NCBI GenBank assembly: GCA_025738555.1
Contig: JAOVFP010000002.1
Span: 6,448,001 to 6,512,000 of the forward strand
From: Cyathus striatus
Lineage: Eukaryota; Basidiomycota; Agaricomycetes; Agaricales; Nidulariaceae
Length of the DNA stretch: 64,000 nucleotides
Reading direction: 5' to 3'
In this document: in pieces, positions 11,184 through 25,000 of the stretch
How positions within the stretch are numbered: the first letter of the stretch is position 1
Layout: every line of letters begins with the position of its first letter
Position numbers and translations under genes: made by a program
Notes under the pieces: model-generated
What the model was told of the DNA's origin: nothing
Databases searched by the model: none
The model's input: only the letters and a program-made list of their open reading frames with translations

Positions 11184-12540
11184 ACATGTTTCAACTGACT
11201 ATCAGAGAGTCAGTTGAGAGTCAGTTGATAGTATCAGAGAGTAAATTGATAGTAAGATGAGACTTAGTTGAGAGTCAGGTGAGAGTCAGGTGAGAGTTTT
11301 GAGAGTCAGATGAGAGTCAGTTGATAGTCAGATTATAATTACATACAAAATAGAGTAATTGCTAGTCTCACCTTACTGTCACCTTACTATTAGCTTACTC
11401 TTATTCAATCTGGTATCAGATAGTAATCTGAGAGTTGATTGATACAATTTCACCTGACTATCATCTGACTATCAATTAAATTTGTATGAGTTATTGGTGT
11501 AAAATAGACTCCATATAGATTCCACCTGATCACTATAGTTTCCCACAGTTATAACACTTACCTAGACTATAGTTTCCTACAGTCATTACACATGTCACAA
11601 TGTGTGACATGTGTGACATGTTGAAAAAAGTGGACATTCTGAATGACACACTAGGACAAGTGTGCACAGTCATCACACTTACCTAGACTATAGTTTACTA
11701 CAGTCCTCACACATGTCACAATGTGTGACATGTGTGACATGTTGGAAAAGCGTGACATGTTCAAAAAAGCGTGATATATCGGAAAACAAGTGTGACATGT
11801 TGGAAAGCGTGACATGTATGACACGCTGTCACAGTATCATAGCCATCACACTTATCACACTTTTCATGTATTGTCACGCTTGTCACGCTTGTTCCAACCA
11901 TGTCACACTTTTTCCAGTATATCACATAGTGACTTGTGTGACATGTTGAATAGATATGTCACACAAGTCACGCTTTTCCAACATGTTACAAGTCACACTT
12001 TTCCCAGCATGTCACGCTTTTGGGAAAAGTGTGACTTGTGTGATACAACTCCATGTGTGACATGTTGGAAAATATTGGGAAAAGTGTGACATTGAAAAAT
12101 GTTGGAAAAAGTGTGACATGTGTGACAAGTGTGGGAAAAGTGTGACATATTGGAAAAAGTGTGGCAAGTGTGATGGTTATGATATGTGACAGTTTTCCAA
12201 CATGTCACATTTTCCCCACGCTTGTCACACATGTCACACTTTTTCCAACATTTTTCAATATGTCACGCTTTTTCCAACATGTCACATATGGAGTTAGGTG
12301 AGAGTCAGGTAAGAGTCAGGTAAGAATCCAAGCTAAGCCCAATACTAATTTCAGGTCACAACTGACTCTCAACTGACTCTAATGAGACTCTCAGTTGACT
12401 CTTGAGACTCAGTTGAGAGTCAAATGACAGTCAGATGAGAGTCTAACCTGACTTCTGAGACTTAGTTGAGAGTCAGATGAGAGTCAGGTGAGACTATCGA
12501 TACTTATATGAGAGTCAGTTGATAGTCAGTTGAGACATGT
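11184..12540. mobile_element. Foldback element 2: GAGAGTCAGTTGAT array outside, GTGACATGTTGG array inside
   Basis: The left end ACATGTTTCAACTGACTATC at 11,184 matches the inverted right end GATAGTCAGTTGAGACATGT finishing at 12,540. The outer arms are repeats of GAGAGTCAGTTGAGAGTCAG. The inner 11.58-12.29 kb is an array of GTGACATGTTGGAAAA/TTTTCCAACATGTCAC motifs in both orientations, the same motif as the centre of foldback element 1. No transposase frame is present. The immediate flanks do not show a duplication I can defend. Confidence 0.65.
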
Positions 12541-13390
12541 TGGGAGTGACACATACAGGTCTTTTGTAAATGTTGCACTTTCTATTACTTATCGAATACT
12601 TTACTGTCATTTCTAGGGACTTGTAAATTTTTTGAGTTTCTTATACAATGTTGTCTACATACCACACCAGTACTGCAGCACAAATATCATAGAATCAAAT
12701 TATCAATTCTACCATGATTTTATGTCATTATCAAGGAGGTCCATGGAATTTGCCAAGCAATATCAGGTTAGGTAGGTAGGGTACCTCAGCAGCCTCTTAA
12801 TTTTTAGGCAGACCTGATCCAGGAATTAGTTAATATTTCCCTATATTGGGTGAGTTAATAAGCTCTTATGCTATTAGAAGATGTAATACTGAGTTTTTTA
12901 TGTTGCATAATTGAATACAGTCAGCATTGCAGCATCCAGAGCATTGCCAGAGTGTATCATTGGCTATTGGCTGGCTTAGTCACTGCAATGGGCAACTTGA
13001 TTGCACTGAATTTGCTTCTATTTGTGCAACTGATAAAAAATTTGTAATTCCTATGGACTGAAGTGATATCAGTGCTACAATCCCTCTAAAAATAGCATTC
13101 CAGATAAGTGTAATCTATCTATGTATGCAAAGCAGTAGTCCTGACATAGCTTATAGGGTATTATAATGAAAGATGGAAAGTGAATGATGCTTTGTGCACT
13201 GTGCAACTCAATGGTCCCTGTTAGCAGTACTTTGCACTCCCCCCCCTTCACCATGAATTCACATGGATTTCACATGAAAGGCAGAAATTCATGTGAACTT
13301 CACATGAATTTCACCTGCTCATCAAGTGCATGCAGAAACTGGATATTTGAGGATATAATAACTGGCCTCTATAACTGATTTGCACATGAA
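12541..13390. other. CpG-poor spacer before the retroelement remnant
   Basis: No supported gene. A TCACATGAATTTCACATG-type motif is repeated around 13,250-13,320. The gag-like coding similarity begins just after, near 13,394. Confidence 0.35.
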
Positions 13391-13393
13391 TCC

Positions 13394-15780
13394 ATGAACC
13401 AGAATGCCAGGGAAGCATTCTATAACATAAAATATAACCCAGTATCAGGGTTACAAGGCTTGTTCAACACAATGACCAAATATATGCAAAGCATGGCAGC
13501 ACCACTTAATGAATATGCATTCACACAGGCATTCATCAACATCATGCCAACTGAAATGAGGAAGAAACTAATCAAGAACCTATTGTTGGTCCCTGACATC
13601 AACACTGCTGACAACTTCTTAGCCATAGGCAAATCAATCAAAACAGGTAAACAGAATTTTTGCAATACTAAACAATACCTAAATAATCATGTACAACCAT
13701 TCATATCATGCCACCACACCCAACCAGTACCCCTCAGGCAGAGGGACTGCATTCCACTATTACCACAGAAAGGGACAGGCCAAAGCCACAATACCATAGG
13801 GTCATAATAATAACCCAACCAACTACTAAAGACAAGACCACAAAAGGACCTCAGCCCCAACAGCATAAAATGAACATGCCCCAGCCAACAAACCAAGTGA
13901 CACAGATTAAGAACCCTCCTAATGCAGAAAGCAAACCTGCTACCCAGCCTATCACACTGCAGGTGACATTGGACACCTGCTACTACTGCAGCAGGACTGG
14001 TCACTTTAAAAGGGATTGTCCTCGCCTAGTCAAGGACCATGTTCATGCAGCCCACTCCATGGCAGAAAAAACAATGGATGGTGAAAGAAAAGCATCTAAC
14101 ACTACTGATAACAAAGCACTACCATTAGAGAATGGCAATGATGCAGATTGGTCTGAAATTGAGACTGATATTGAAGATAACCCATACAGAGAATATGATG
14201 AGTCAGACAGCAACTACCCAAATGCTGTAAGGGTGGCAACTGTAGTCCACCATCCACAAAGCAGCACACCTGAGAGCATGCCAAAAACCAAGCACATGGT
14301 GATGAATTTCACTAAAAAAATAATAGACTGCCCCAACATTCCTAAAGATGAGAAATAGTACTTAGCCACATACATCAAAATAGGAAAAGCAGCAGCATGG
14401 ACACTGTGGGACTCTGGGAGCACCACAACAGGTATTACCCCTTTATATGCACAGATATCTGAAATACCTGTAAGCAGACTCTCAAAAGAATATATTCTAC
14501 AATTAGGCACAAGAGGAAGTAGGTCCACTGTAAAATATGGGATGTTTCTGGAACCTCAACTTCCAGGACTATGTGGAACCATATATGCAGATGTGGCCAA
14601 CTTTGACCACCACAATCACTAACAAAGTCAGTCTAGACTTTGGGAGGAGATGCATGATATTCAATGAGATAGATATCCCAGGAGTGATAGTGTGTTTATC
14701 CTTAAATGATAGACAACTATGGCAACACTGCACAATGGATAAAAAAGCACATTGACTACATCCATGCAAGCAGCAGGTACCAACTATAGAAACTATGCCT
14801 GACATGGAAGGACTAGGGGAAAAATGCCCCTTACCAGCAGATAGTCCCCATCTACTCCTAAACTATGAGGAGTATTGTAAATATACTGACAACAGGGGAA
14901 CAGGAACCCCTGATAAAAAACAATTGCATAAGCATACACAGTTCCAAGAGCTAGAAGAATACTACTGTCAACCAACATTGTCAAAAATCAAGGTAGAGGA
15001 CCTGATAACTGATGACACCTCAGAAGCACCACACCTGATGTGGAAGCTTATCAATAAACCAATTGCAAGCATCAGACCAGGGTGGATCATTGACTCTCAA
15101 ATGCCAGACAAGTGGAACATGATGGTGGCCAATATGAACCTACTCCTAGACAGATATGACAACTCACTCAGCAGGTTCTTCAACAAACCAAAGCCACATG
15201 ACATGTCCACCCATGAGGTAATAACACCACCTCCCAGGTCAGGAGAGCAAGTAACAAAGTTATTCACAGAAAGCAAATCAGACTATGAATAATTGCTTAG
15301 GGCACTTCAGCAAAAATTCACCCCTCCAAACAGCAGAAGAAAACCACAACCACCCAAGATTGATAAAGGGAAGGGCAAAGCAATAGCCCTAACTAATGAC
15401 AACATCCCCAGACAATAAGACAACTGGCTGTCATCTCAAGCTGACATACTAAGTGGCACACCTGATCATCTACTGCTATTTTATGAAGTAAACCATGAAA
15501 TACACCTCATTGGCAAGGGTAAGAGATACAAGTACCACATGCCCCATTGCCCCCATGCACTCTGACAGGAGTTCTATGAGAAATTCAACTGATATGAAAA
15601 TGCTGGATGGTGGGAGGCAAGATCAGTCACCCAAGCTACCCCCTTACTATATCTAACAAAAAAGAACCAATGACTGAGAACCATCATTGATGTCTGATAG
15701 TGCAATTAAAATACAATAAAGGATGTCACTTCACTCTCAGATCAGGAAACTATCTGGGAAGATATTGCTAGGGGGAAGTA
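13394..15780 (+). pseudogene. Retroelement remnant, copy 1 (gag 3' part, CCHC knuckle, protease, start of RT)
   Basis: The plus strand keeps, in order: a capsid-like stretch with GLFNTMTKYMQS and FINIMPTEMRKKL (13,400-13,670); a zinc knuckle CYYCSRTGHFKRDCP (about 13,978-14,022) of CX2CX4HX4C form; an acidic linker; an aspartic-protease-like phrase LWDSGSTTTGITPLYA (about 14,405-14,452); and the start of a reverse transcriptase with LRTIIDV and NTIKDVTSLSDQ (about 15,677-15,750). Stops and frame changes interrupt the frame repeatedly, and similarity ends abruptly near 15,780 before the RT catalytic motif. This resembles gag-pol of LTR retrotransposons common in Agaricomycetes. No LTRs were found. 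It is dead, and CpG-poor like its surroundings. Confidence 0.75.
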
Positions 15781-16149
15781 CAGTGTAAGCTGCTGTCTAC
15801 ATATCAGAGTTGTTGTCTCTATTTGGTTGTGTTTGCCAATGGCCTTATGCTGTTGGCCTCTATTTACATATGCTTATGCAATATGGACAATAGCTTTTAC
15901 TTTTGTACCTCATAGACTACCAATTGACATGGTCTGGTTTACATCATACAAGTGTAAGAGAACTCATGAAGGACTGCACCTTTACACTTTTTTAAACTTT
16001 CTGGTTTAATTTGATGACTACAAGAGTACACAATGTGAAACAGCCATGCAGCTATAGTGACAGTATGGAATGAAAGCCCCATGTCATCATCAGAATTGAA
16101 CATTCCAAGACATCAGAAAACCCTTCTATCCCTACCAAGCCTTCCTAAA

Positions 16150-18980
16150 CAGTCACAAAGCACCATCAACAAGTTATAATAAGAATGCCCACCCCACCCT
16201 CTTCCTCCTGACACTTGCCCTGTGATGAGAGGGACCTGACCAGATCACCCTCAGGGCAAGATGAGCAACAAATATACTATAATGCTCCATCCACAATTGA
16301 AGGAAGAAAAACACTAGTGGAAGAACTGGTGCCTCACATGGCCAATCAGCCAGGCAACCAAACTGCTGCAACAGTAGCAGTGAGTGAGTACCAGCAAGGG
16401 GACAATGGCCCCTTGCACATAAGTGACCTGGAATAAATATGGCCAGATCAAATACCAGTACAACAACCTGCACCACAGACACCACAGGCCACCAACACAC
16501 CTGGATTAATCAATCCAGGACAGAAGGAAAGGCAAGATAACAATGACAATGAATCCATTATCATCAATGAGAAGGAAATGACCCTCAAGCAATGAATGCA
16601 GTCTCTTCAACTACTGCACACCAACAAAATCTCCAAAAAAAGAATAGAAGAGCTACTACAAAAAGCCCAGAGAAAGGTGGACAAAATAGCCACTGAGTTT
16701 GTGGACTGAGGTGAAGATAGGTACATTGAGGCTGTAATGGCCTACCTCACCAACCTCATACAATTATACTACTCAGCAAAGGCCAAACAGAGGGCCTCCT
16801 GAGCAATAATACCAATGTCTCAGGTCACACTAGACCCAAGGCAAGTGATACCACAAGAACAAATCAAAGAAGAAGAATGGTCACAATGACAACTGTTCTC
16901 CAACCCTAATATTGACATTGCAGTGGCCCATATTTATCAGCCATGTCAACCCCAAGAAGGAGCAGAACAGTATCAACTTAGAGCATCAGCACAACACCAA
17001 TATAGGGTGATCTCAACCCAACAACAAGTACCAATAATTGCCCCAAGCATGATGACTGGAGTGTCATCATTTCAACCAAAAATCACATCCTCACAACACT
17101 TCCCCCATGAGACAAGCATCATCCCAGAATTTGTCATGACAAGGTTGAATTGAGTCTCTGCTAGCAGGAGAATATTGAGGGCCACCCAAAAGGAGAAATA
17201 GATAGCCCTCCAATGAATGCAAGTCAAAGACATTGAGGAACACAATTACTCTACTATTGATAATCAATGCATATGATTTGATGAAGGGAAATGCATGGGC
17301 CTTGATGGAGGAGAATGCACATGAGAGGTACTGAGGAGCACACACCTAATGGATAATGGTAGGACCATAGAGCACCCTGCTAGTATACATAGGCCATCAG
17401 TTGCCTTCATGAGAGAATAGGAGGACAATCACCCTCCACCAATAAATGAAGCATCACTTAAGTTATATGAAGAAATCAACCCTCAGCAGGAATACTTCAT
17501 GCCTGCCCCTATCAAAACAGAAGGAACACCAGTTCCTTCAACACATGCACAGACATAGGGACAGCAGTTCTCAATGCCACCCCCAGTGCAACTCCAAACT
17601 ATATGACTGGGAGTCATTGATGCCCAGGAACATAGATGTAATGTGATGTATGACAAGCTATGCAGCATAATACACCAATACCTGGAGAGATGAATGTCCC
17701 TACATGAAGGATGTCAACTGTTACATATCGACACCAAGAACTTATGCAAATTTTCAGGCAACAAAACACTTTATCATATGTATAAACACTAGCTATTAGA
17801 CATGAGTGTCCAAATGTGCCTCTTAATGTTAGGAGGACAGGACCAAGAACATGAATGGGTACTATTGTTAAAAGAGTACCTTGAAGGATCTGGATTGCAG
17901 GGCCTGTTCAACACAATGACCAAACATATGCAAAGTATAGTGGCACTCCTAGATGAATACACATTTACACAGGCATTCATCAATGCCATGCCAGCTGAGA
18001 TGCAGAGGAAACTGATTGAGGACTTACTACTAGTCCCTGATATCAACACAGCTGATGACTTCCTAGCCATCAGCAGGTCTATTGAAACTGGGAAGCATAA
18101 CTACTGAAATACAGAACACTATTTGGACAACCACATGCAACCACTGATATCATGACACAATATCCAACCAATGACTCTCAAGTCCCAGGATAGAGCACCC
18201 CCCTCCCCCCACAGGAGAACAATGGGAATTTGACCTCAGAAAAATCCACCACCCCAACCAAGTGGCAAACTCAAATGGACCCAATAGCAGAAGACCAGCT
18301 TACCAACACCAGCAAATCAACCAGCCCATCCTAAGGCCACACCTAAGATAGAGGTCAATCCAACCTCCAGCACACTCAACCAACAAGCCACAATGGAGGC
18401 TGGAGCTTTATATATTTTCAATAGGTTTTTTTATATATCCCTTGTTTAATTATGGGAGGTGGCATGGGAACTCAGCCCCTCCCTGCTGTTTCCTTGCTCA
18501 ATGTGCTCAGCATTGGCATCTCAAAATCAAGATGTAACAAATTTAAAATTAGATATGTTATGTTCTTTTTACATGTGTATCAAGGCTTGTTATAATTGTG
18601 AAAAAACAGGCCATTTCAAAAAGGACTGCCCCCACCTGAACAGAGACCACATCTGTGCAGCTCACTCTGTGACCAGGGGACCAAGGCATAATGGAATTGA
18701 AGCATCTGCCCTGACAGATGATGAGGCTTCACTATCAGAATACAGAAATGACACAGACTAATTAGAAATAGAGACCAACATTGAAGACAACCTATACAAT
18801 GAATATGACAGGTCAGACAGCAACTATTCAGACACTGTAAGAGTGGCAACAGTAGTGTGCTGCCAATGGAACAGTACATGTGAACCTGAGGACAAACCAA
18901 ATATTAAGTGGGTGGTAATGAAATCCACCAAACAGACTATTGATTACCTGAACATCCTGAAGGAAGAGGGGTGCTGACAA
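16150..18980 (+). pseudogene. Retroelement remnant, copy 2 (gag only, interrupted)
   Basis: A second, longer but equally decayed gag of the same family follows copy 1 in the same orientation. It starts with a glutamine/proline-rich N-terminal region (about 16,215-17,160, with in-frame TGA and TAA stops). It then repeats the capsid segment seen in copy 1 (GLFNTMTKHMQS, FINAMPAEMQRKL, LLVPDINTADDFLA; 17,890-18,100) and the zinc knuckle CYNCEKTGHFKKDCP (about 18,589-18,633). About 180 bp of AT-rich DNA (about 18,405-18,585) separates the linker from the knuckle, which looks like a small insertion relative to copy 1. Similarity ends near 18,980 where a minisatellite begins. The 16.0-16.2 kb spacer between copies is unrecognised. 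Confidence 0.7.
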
Positions 18981-18984
18981 CTAT

Positions 18985-19480
18985 TGTCATACTTCAACTG
19001 CAACTGCAGTAAAATTGCTTGGTGATGTACAGTTGCAAAAATATGAAGCTACTTCAATTGCACTGCTGTCAATACTTCATACATTTACTTCATACAACTT
19101 CAGTCTGCACTTCATAGTACCTTCACTTCATTGCAGCTGTTACTTCACTGTTTGACTTCAGCTTCACACTTGATATAGTTATTACTTCACTATTGTACTT
19201 CCACTTCACATACTTTCAGTCTGCACTTCATACTCTCTTCACTTCATTGCAGTTGTTACTTCACCATTTCACTTCAGTTTCACACTGGTTGCAGTCATTA
19301 CTTCATCATTGTACTTCCACTTCACTCAGCTCCAGCCTTCACTTCATACTTCCTTCACTTCATTGCAGTTGTTACTTCATCATAGTATTTCCACTTCACA
19401 TATGTCCAGTCTTCACTTCATACTTCCTTTACATCATTGCAGCTTTTATTTCATTATTGTACTTCCACTTCACACAGTGT
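18985..19480. repeat. Minisatellite, about 113-bp period (TTCACTTCATTGCAG family)
   Basis: Blocks beginning CTTCACTTCATTGCAGYTGT recur near 19,127, 19,240 and 19,355, each followed by TACTTCAC, CACTTCAG and CTTCACAC phrases. The open frames here are a product of the pyrimidine-rich repeat and are not genes. A related array lies at 28,165-28,540. Confidence 0.75.
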
Positions 19481-20100
19481 TGTTTAAGATTAAGTTAATC
19501 TAAGGTGCTAACAGGAATTGACTTTGTTTGTGTTACAACACCTGAGTGTCAGGAAATATTTAGCAAGGATATTCTTGGTAATTTAATGGGTGATCTTGTA
19601 CAGCAAAAGCTGTATGAATTGTATGAAACTTGGTATGAAGGGTAATGTACAGCAAAGGCTGTATTTAATGACAAGTATAATGGGAAGGGTATAGTACACA
19701 CTATAGACTTAGTGCTATTTATAATGTGTATATTGTATAGATCAATGTTCAACTTGCTTAGAACATGACCTATGATCTGATTCTGCTTCTGTTACTGTTA
19801 CTGTTACTATTTCTGACTGGACTGGCTGTACTGATAAAACTGTACTAATAACTAATGACTAATGACAAATGGGTGAGACTACTGGGGGGTGGGTAGCTAT
19901 CTATCTACTGCCAAACTGCCCTCCTTATATACCTTTTCCCAACCTGCTTAGTAATCCAATTCCCACTCTACAATCCTACATTGTTCTCCAAAACAGGTGG
20001 TGTGCAAATGTAGATTTCAGATCTGAGGCTGTATGGAACAATGGTATTTGAGGGTTAGTCAGCAGAGGACAATAGCATATGTTCAAACAATGTGTAATGA
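19481..20100. other. AT-rich stretch without recognised features
   Basis: The phrase TGTACAGCAAAGGCTGTAT occurs twice (about 19,594 and 19,651), and a short TGTTAC run lies near 19,790. No gene is supported. Confidence 0.35.
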
Positions 20101-20104
20101 ATTA

Positions 20105-20400
20105 CATTGTTCTGGGCAAGAACAATAGGAATCCATTTTTATAACAATGGAGTTGTATATAAATAGTTTCACATTGTCTTCAAACAATGGGTGAAGAGCC
20201 TAATGCAGTTTATTTGTTATGAACAATAGGAGTGAAAACAATAGAGTTGTATATAAATAGTTTTCTCATTGTCTTCAAACAATGGGTGAATAGTACAATG
20301 CAGTTCATTTGTTATGAACAATAGGATTGAAAAAAATGGAGTTGTATATAAATAGTCTCTCATTGTCTTCAAACAATAGGTGAATAGAACAATGAAAGAG
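20105..20400. repeat. Minisatellite, three copies of about 95 bp
   Basis: The unit contains GTTGTATATAAATAGT, CATTGTCTTCAAACAATGGG and ATTTGTTATGAACAATAGGA and occurs three times in tandem. Within the unit ACAATG and CATTGT motifs form small inverted repeats. Confidence 0.75.
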
Positions 20401-20496
20401 TACATATTATCCTTTATTAGTGTATTATTTGTATGAGTAATTAATTATTGGTATGTGTTTTGTATTTAATGGTAATTTAGCCTTGTTTTTTCATGT

Positions 20497-21262
20497 TGTT
20501 ATGTACCGATTCCCTTCCTACTGGGAAACGAATGTGAAGACACCTGGAGGGCATGGGAGAACTATAATGGAAACCCAAAGTGAGTATGGGTATGGGAACA
20601 AGAGCAGAAGTGCAGAAGTGAACTGTGGCTTCAGCATATGTGCTGCGCCGCCTGGATATCCCCAGGGAATGGTTCTTATTTCAAGGAAGACAATATTCAA
20701 CAGAGGAAGATGTTCCAGAGTATAAGAGAGGGCTTTGCCACTACACTAGGCAGTGGGAGAGAAACCCAAAGGAAAACCTGGAGTGGGTTTCGGAACTTAG
20801 AAGTAGGAAGAAGTGTATGAGGTTTATATGAATACTCAAGACTACCTAGTACATTTGGAAGGCTATTTATATATACTAGTAAGACATAGGTACAAATCTG
20901 GAGACTGAATGCTAAGTGTAAGTAAACAAAATAAAGACTGGGCAAAGAGGAGTAGTGGCGCAAATGATGTGCTCAGAATGAAGAATAAGAAACTAAACTA
21001 CATTGCCCATTAATGAAATGTACAAGTGAGAATGGAAGAGAGGAGTAATGTTATAATGACATGGTGAGGCTGTCATAAGAGAACCTAAGTATCCAGGATA
21101 CCTGATAGAAAACCTGACGGGTTCCAGGTATGTTCCCGGGCAGGAACATTGGGAAGTGTAAACCTGTAGTGGGTACATTCCGGGAATGGACTGGGTATGT
21201 TGAAAGGTCACGTGGGAACCTTCGGTAATGTCGGCACAATATATCTGGACACGGATATAACA
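20497..21262 (-). repeat. 3' LTR of the Gypsy element
   Basis: 766 bp, TGTTATGTACC to GATATAACA. As the element is on the minus strand, this is its downstream LTR. It is the same length as the partner at 27,262-28,027 with scattered transitions. Confidence 0.92.
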
Positions 21263-21275
21263 GTATCCCCCTTTT
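21263..21275 (-). other. Polypurine tract next to the 3' LTR
   Basis: The complement of the bases just inside the LTR reads AAAAGGGGGATAC, a purine run at the position where plus-strand DNA synthesis of LTR retrotransposons is primed. Confidence 0.65.
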
Positions 21276-22098
21276 AGGGCCAAGCCCACGAGGTCATACT
21301 GTGTGCAAGAATATATAACTAAAAATAATATGAGAAATCCTATTGGTCAGTGAATGTTCAAATAAGAGAAAGAGAGCACATCTGATTCCTTTGGCAAGGA
21401 AAGTAGCAAAGGTGCAAGCTACAAGTTCCTGAGTAAGTTCCAGCAAGTTGTAGCTGAATCTGAGACCTATTAACACTGCCCATGGATGTGGAAGGACATG
21501 TGCATCAATATTCCACTGGTAGCCATTCGTTCCGGATGTTCTGGTAATGTGGCAAGCTTGGTTGCACTGCCGATTGTATATCCGACTGAGATGAGTGTCA
21601 GAACTGGGTTGGAAGCATCAGAAGAGTTGGGAATGGATGGGGAAGTGATTGGAAGATGTTGGATGAGGTCTGGATTGGATGCAGAAGTAGCAGGAACTGC
21701 CAGGGAAAATGCAGGAAGCATTGGAAGATAGCGTAGTCTATCAAGTTGAGTTACAGATGTCGTGATGCCAATTTCCAGGTGGTAGGCAAACTCAATAAGT
21801 TGTCCTGAGATGTTTCCAAGGTATCCAGGCATGTTGTCCATGTTTCCATATTGAAACCTTGCTTGTGGAATGCCTCTGGGATCCAGATGCATATGAGGAA
21901 GTTGTGACGGGTGCCAGAATTGCATCAGAAGGTGAGGAAGTAGCTCAGGTCGAGTTGCAGATGCAGAGGGAGTGATGGAAATGGTCGTAACACATTACCA
22001 AAGAACTATTGTACTTGTATCTCGCTTTTTGCTTGTTATTCATTGTTTTTGGTTTTTGTATAAGGTGAAACTGCAAGCGGATAATAAGTAATGTGAAA

Positions 22099-25000
22099 TT
22101 AAGAAATAGAGGTAGGGCCGGGCTTATCCGGATAGTGGGAGTGAAACTCTTCAATGATATCCATAGCATGTTCCAGTTCCGTGGCCAGAAGCCATGAGAA
22201 CTCTTCATCGGTCCCTTCATACCCTAGCCAGCATACATAGTACCTCAGTTTGCAATGCAAACAACGATCCAGTTTAGAGTCCAATATTTCTGAGACCTCA
22301 TATTCAATATCACCATCAACCTGGACAGGTGGTGGTGGAGGAATAATGCAATCTGGGATAGTATTTTCAGTATTGGGTTCAAGCATGGATACATGGAATA
22401 CTGGGTGGACTGCATGAAATTGTTCTGGAAGGCACAAGGTACATGAATGCGATTCGGCAAGTGCAATGACTTCAAAAGGTCCTAGGAACTTTTCTGCAAG
22501 TTTCTGGGATGGCCGGGTTGTCTGGAAGTACCGGCTTTGACGTATACTTTTGTCCTGATGGGGAATGCAGGTGCGGGTTTGCAACACACATCAGCAGGTG
22601 CTTGGTAACATTTCTGCACACTGAGTATTTTGGTCCGAAGCATCTCATGAAGTTCCTCAAGGTTTACTGCAAAGTGCTGGGCACAAGCAGAAGTGAGATC
22701 ATGTTCCAGATGTATCGCAAGGTTTGGGTGATAACCCTTGTTTGCATAGAATGGTGAAATTCCTGTGGTTGCACTTGGTGCATTATTGTAAGCAAATTCA
22801 GCAAGAGGTAAGAGATCACACCAGTTATCCTGCTGGTAGTTGCAGTAGGCCCAAAGGTATTGTTCCAGAGTTTGATTTGTACATTCTGTTTGGCCGTCAC
22901 CTTCGGGATGATAACCCAAAGTGAAATGCAAAGTGATGTCAAGGGCCGTACCGAGGGAACAGAAGAAATGTGACACAAACTCGGAACCATGATCAGAAGT
23001 GATGTGTTCCAGGACTCCGTGCTTGGAGAAACGATCCATGATAATGAGTATAGAATCATACTTGGAAGCCGATGATTTTGGAAGTTGATCTATGAAATCC
23101 ATAGATATCGAGTGCCATGGGTGTCTGGGAACCGGAAGTTGTTTCAGGGTTCCATACAGGTGGTGGCGCTGTGGTTTAGAATGCATGCAAGTATTACAAG
23201 ACTTACAATAGTCCTTTACAAATGCCCATATAAGCAGCCAAGTATATTCACATCGAATTAGCTTGAGGGTCTTGTTCTGTCCAAGGTGTCCTGAAAGTGG
23301 GTGGTCGTGTTTGTACTGTAAAACCCGAAGCTGAAGGGTTCTGGAGTCTGGAACATAGATCTGGTTATCTAGATGGAGGAAACTGTCTGGGGTTACAGTC
23401 CAATGATTCTCAGGAGTCCGCATTCGGATAACTGCGACCAGGTCATTAGAGAGAGCTGATAATATATCAGTATGTAACTGTTCAATGTCCATGATGATAC
23501 TAGTGTGAAGAGTGGGTACAATAAGTGAGGTTGCTCAGAGAGAAGTAATAAGCTGTTCCTGTGTGAACACTGGACAATAGTTATGCAGATTGACCTTAGC
23601 ATAGTCGCTATCCCCCTCTTTAGGGTAGACATCCCATCGTCTAGTCAGAGCATCCGGCTTCGCCCTGAGTTTTCTGGGTCGAAAGCAGATAACTAGATTG
23701 AACTGGGAAAGATACTTGGACCATCAGGCTTGTCATCAGGACAAGATCTTGGTTGTGGAAAAGTATTCCAAGTTCTTGTGGTCTGTGACGATGTTGATGG
23801 GTGAACCGGAACCTTCCAGGTAATGATGCCAGACTTGAAATGCTTCGAAGATAGCAAGCAATTCCTTGTCATGGGTGTCGTAGTTTAACTTGGGAGGTGT
23901 AAAGGTTCATGAGTGGAAAGCGATAGGGTGAATCTCACCATCATCGGAAACTATAGACAGGATAGCAGCCAACACATAATCCAAAGCATTGGTTTCCATG
24001 ATGAGCTGCTTGTCAGGAACCCAATGGGTAAGGATGGGTGCCGACATGAAAGCATCCTTAAGTTCAGTGAAAGTGGAACAGCATTTTTCCGAGAAGTTCC
24101 ATGGATTACCCTTCCAGGTAAGGCAGGTGAGTGGAACAACTATGTCAGAATAGTTGTATATAAAATGCCAATAGAAATTAGCAAACCCAAGGAAAGATTG
24201 AATGTCTTTTACTTTCCTTGGTTCAGGCCATTCTTGAATAGTCTTCACCTTTGTTGGAGACATGGTGAGACCATTGGGCGATAGTATATATCTGAGATAT
24301 TCCATGGATTCTGAGTGGAACTCACACTTATCTGCGTGTGTACAACCCATGCTTCCGGAGTCGATGCAAGACTTCCCTAACATGTTGGTGATGTTGCACA
24401 AGGTTATCAGAGTATATAAGGATGTCATCCAAATAAACTATAACGCACACATCAAGAAGGTCTTTGAAAATGTCATTCATAAAGCATTGGAAACCTGCAG
24501 GTGCATTGGAAAGTCCGAAGGGCATGACTAGCCATTCAAAGGATCCATAGTGAGTCCGGAAAGCGGTTTTCCATTCATCATCCTCAGTAATGTGGACCAG
24601 ATGGTACACATGATGCAGGTCAATCTTGGTGTAGATATGGGCGCAACAGGGACTGTCGAGCAAATCTGAAATGAGTGGCAAAGGATAATGATCCTTTTTA
24701 GAAATAGTGTTCAACCCATGGAAATCCACACAAAGCTGAAGCAATCTGTCCTTCTTGCAGACAAAAAGGATGGGAGCCCCATGCAGAGAGCACGAAGGTT
24801 GAATGAATCCAATCCAGATATGTTCATCGATGAATTCCCGAAGAGCGGAAAGCTCAGATTGGGAAAGGGAATAGATCCGACCTACAGGAGGTGATGCACC
24901 TTCCTCTAGGTTGATCTTTAAGTCATAGGGACGGTGAGGGGCAAGTGTATCTGCCCAGGATTTGCTAAATACATCAGCAAACTCATGATACTCAGATGGT

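Noticed and set aside
19193..19503. Open frame of about 100 codons with Ser/His/Phe repeats
   Set aside because: Translation of the TTCACTTCA minisatellite.
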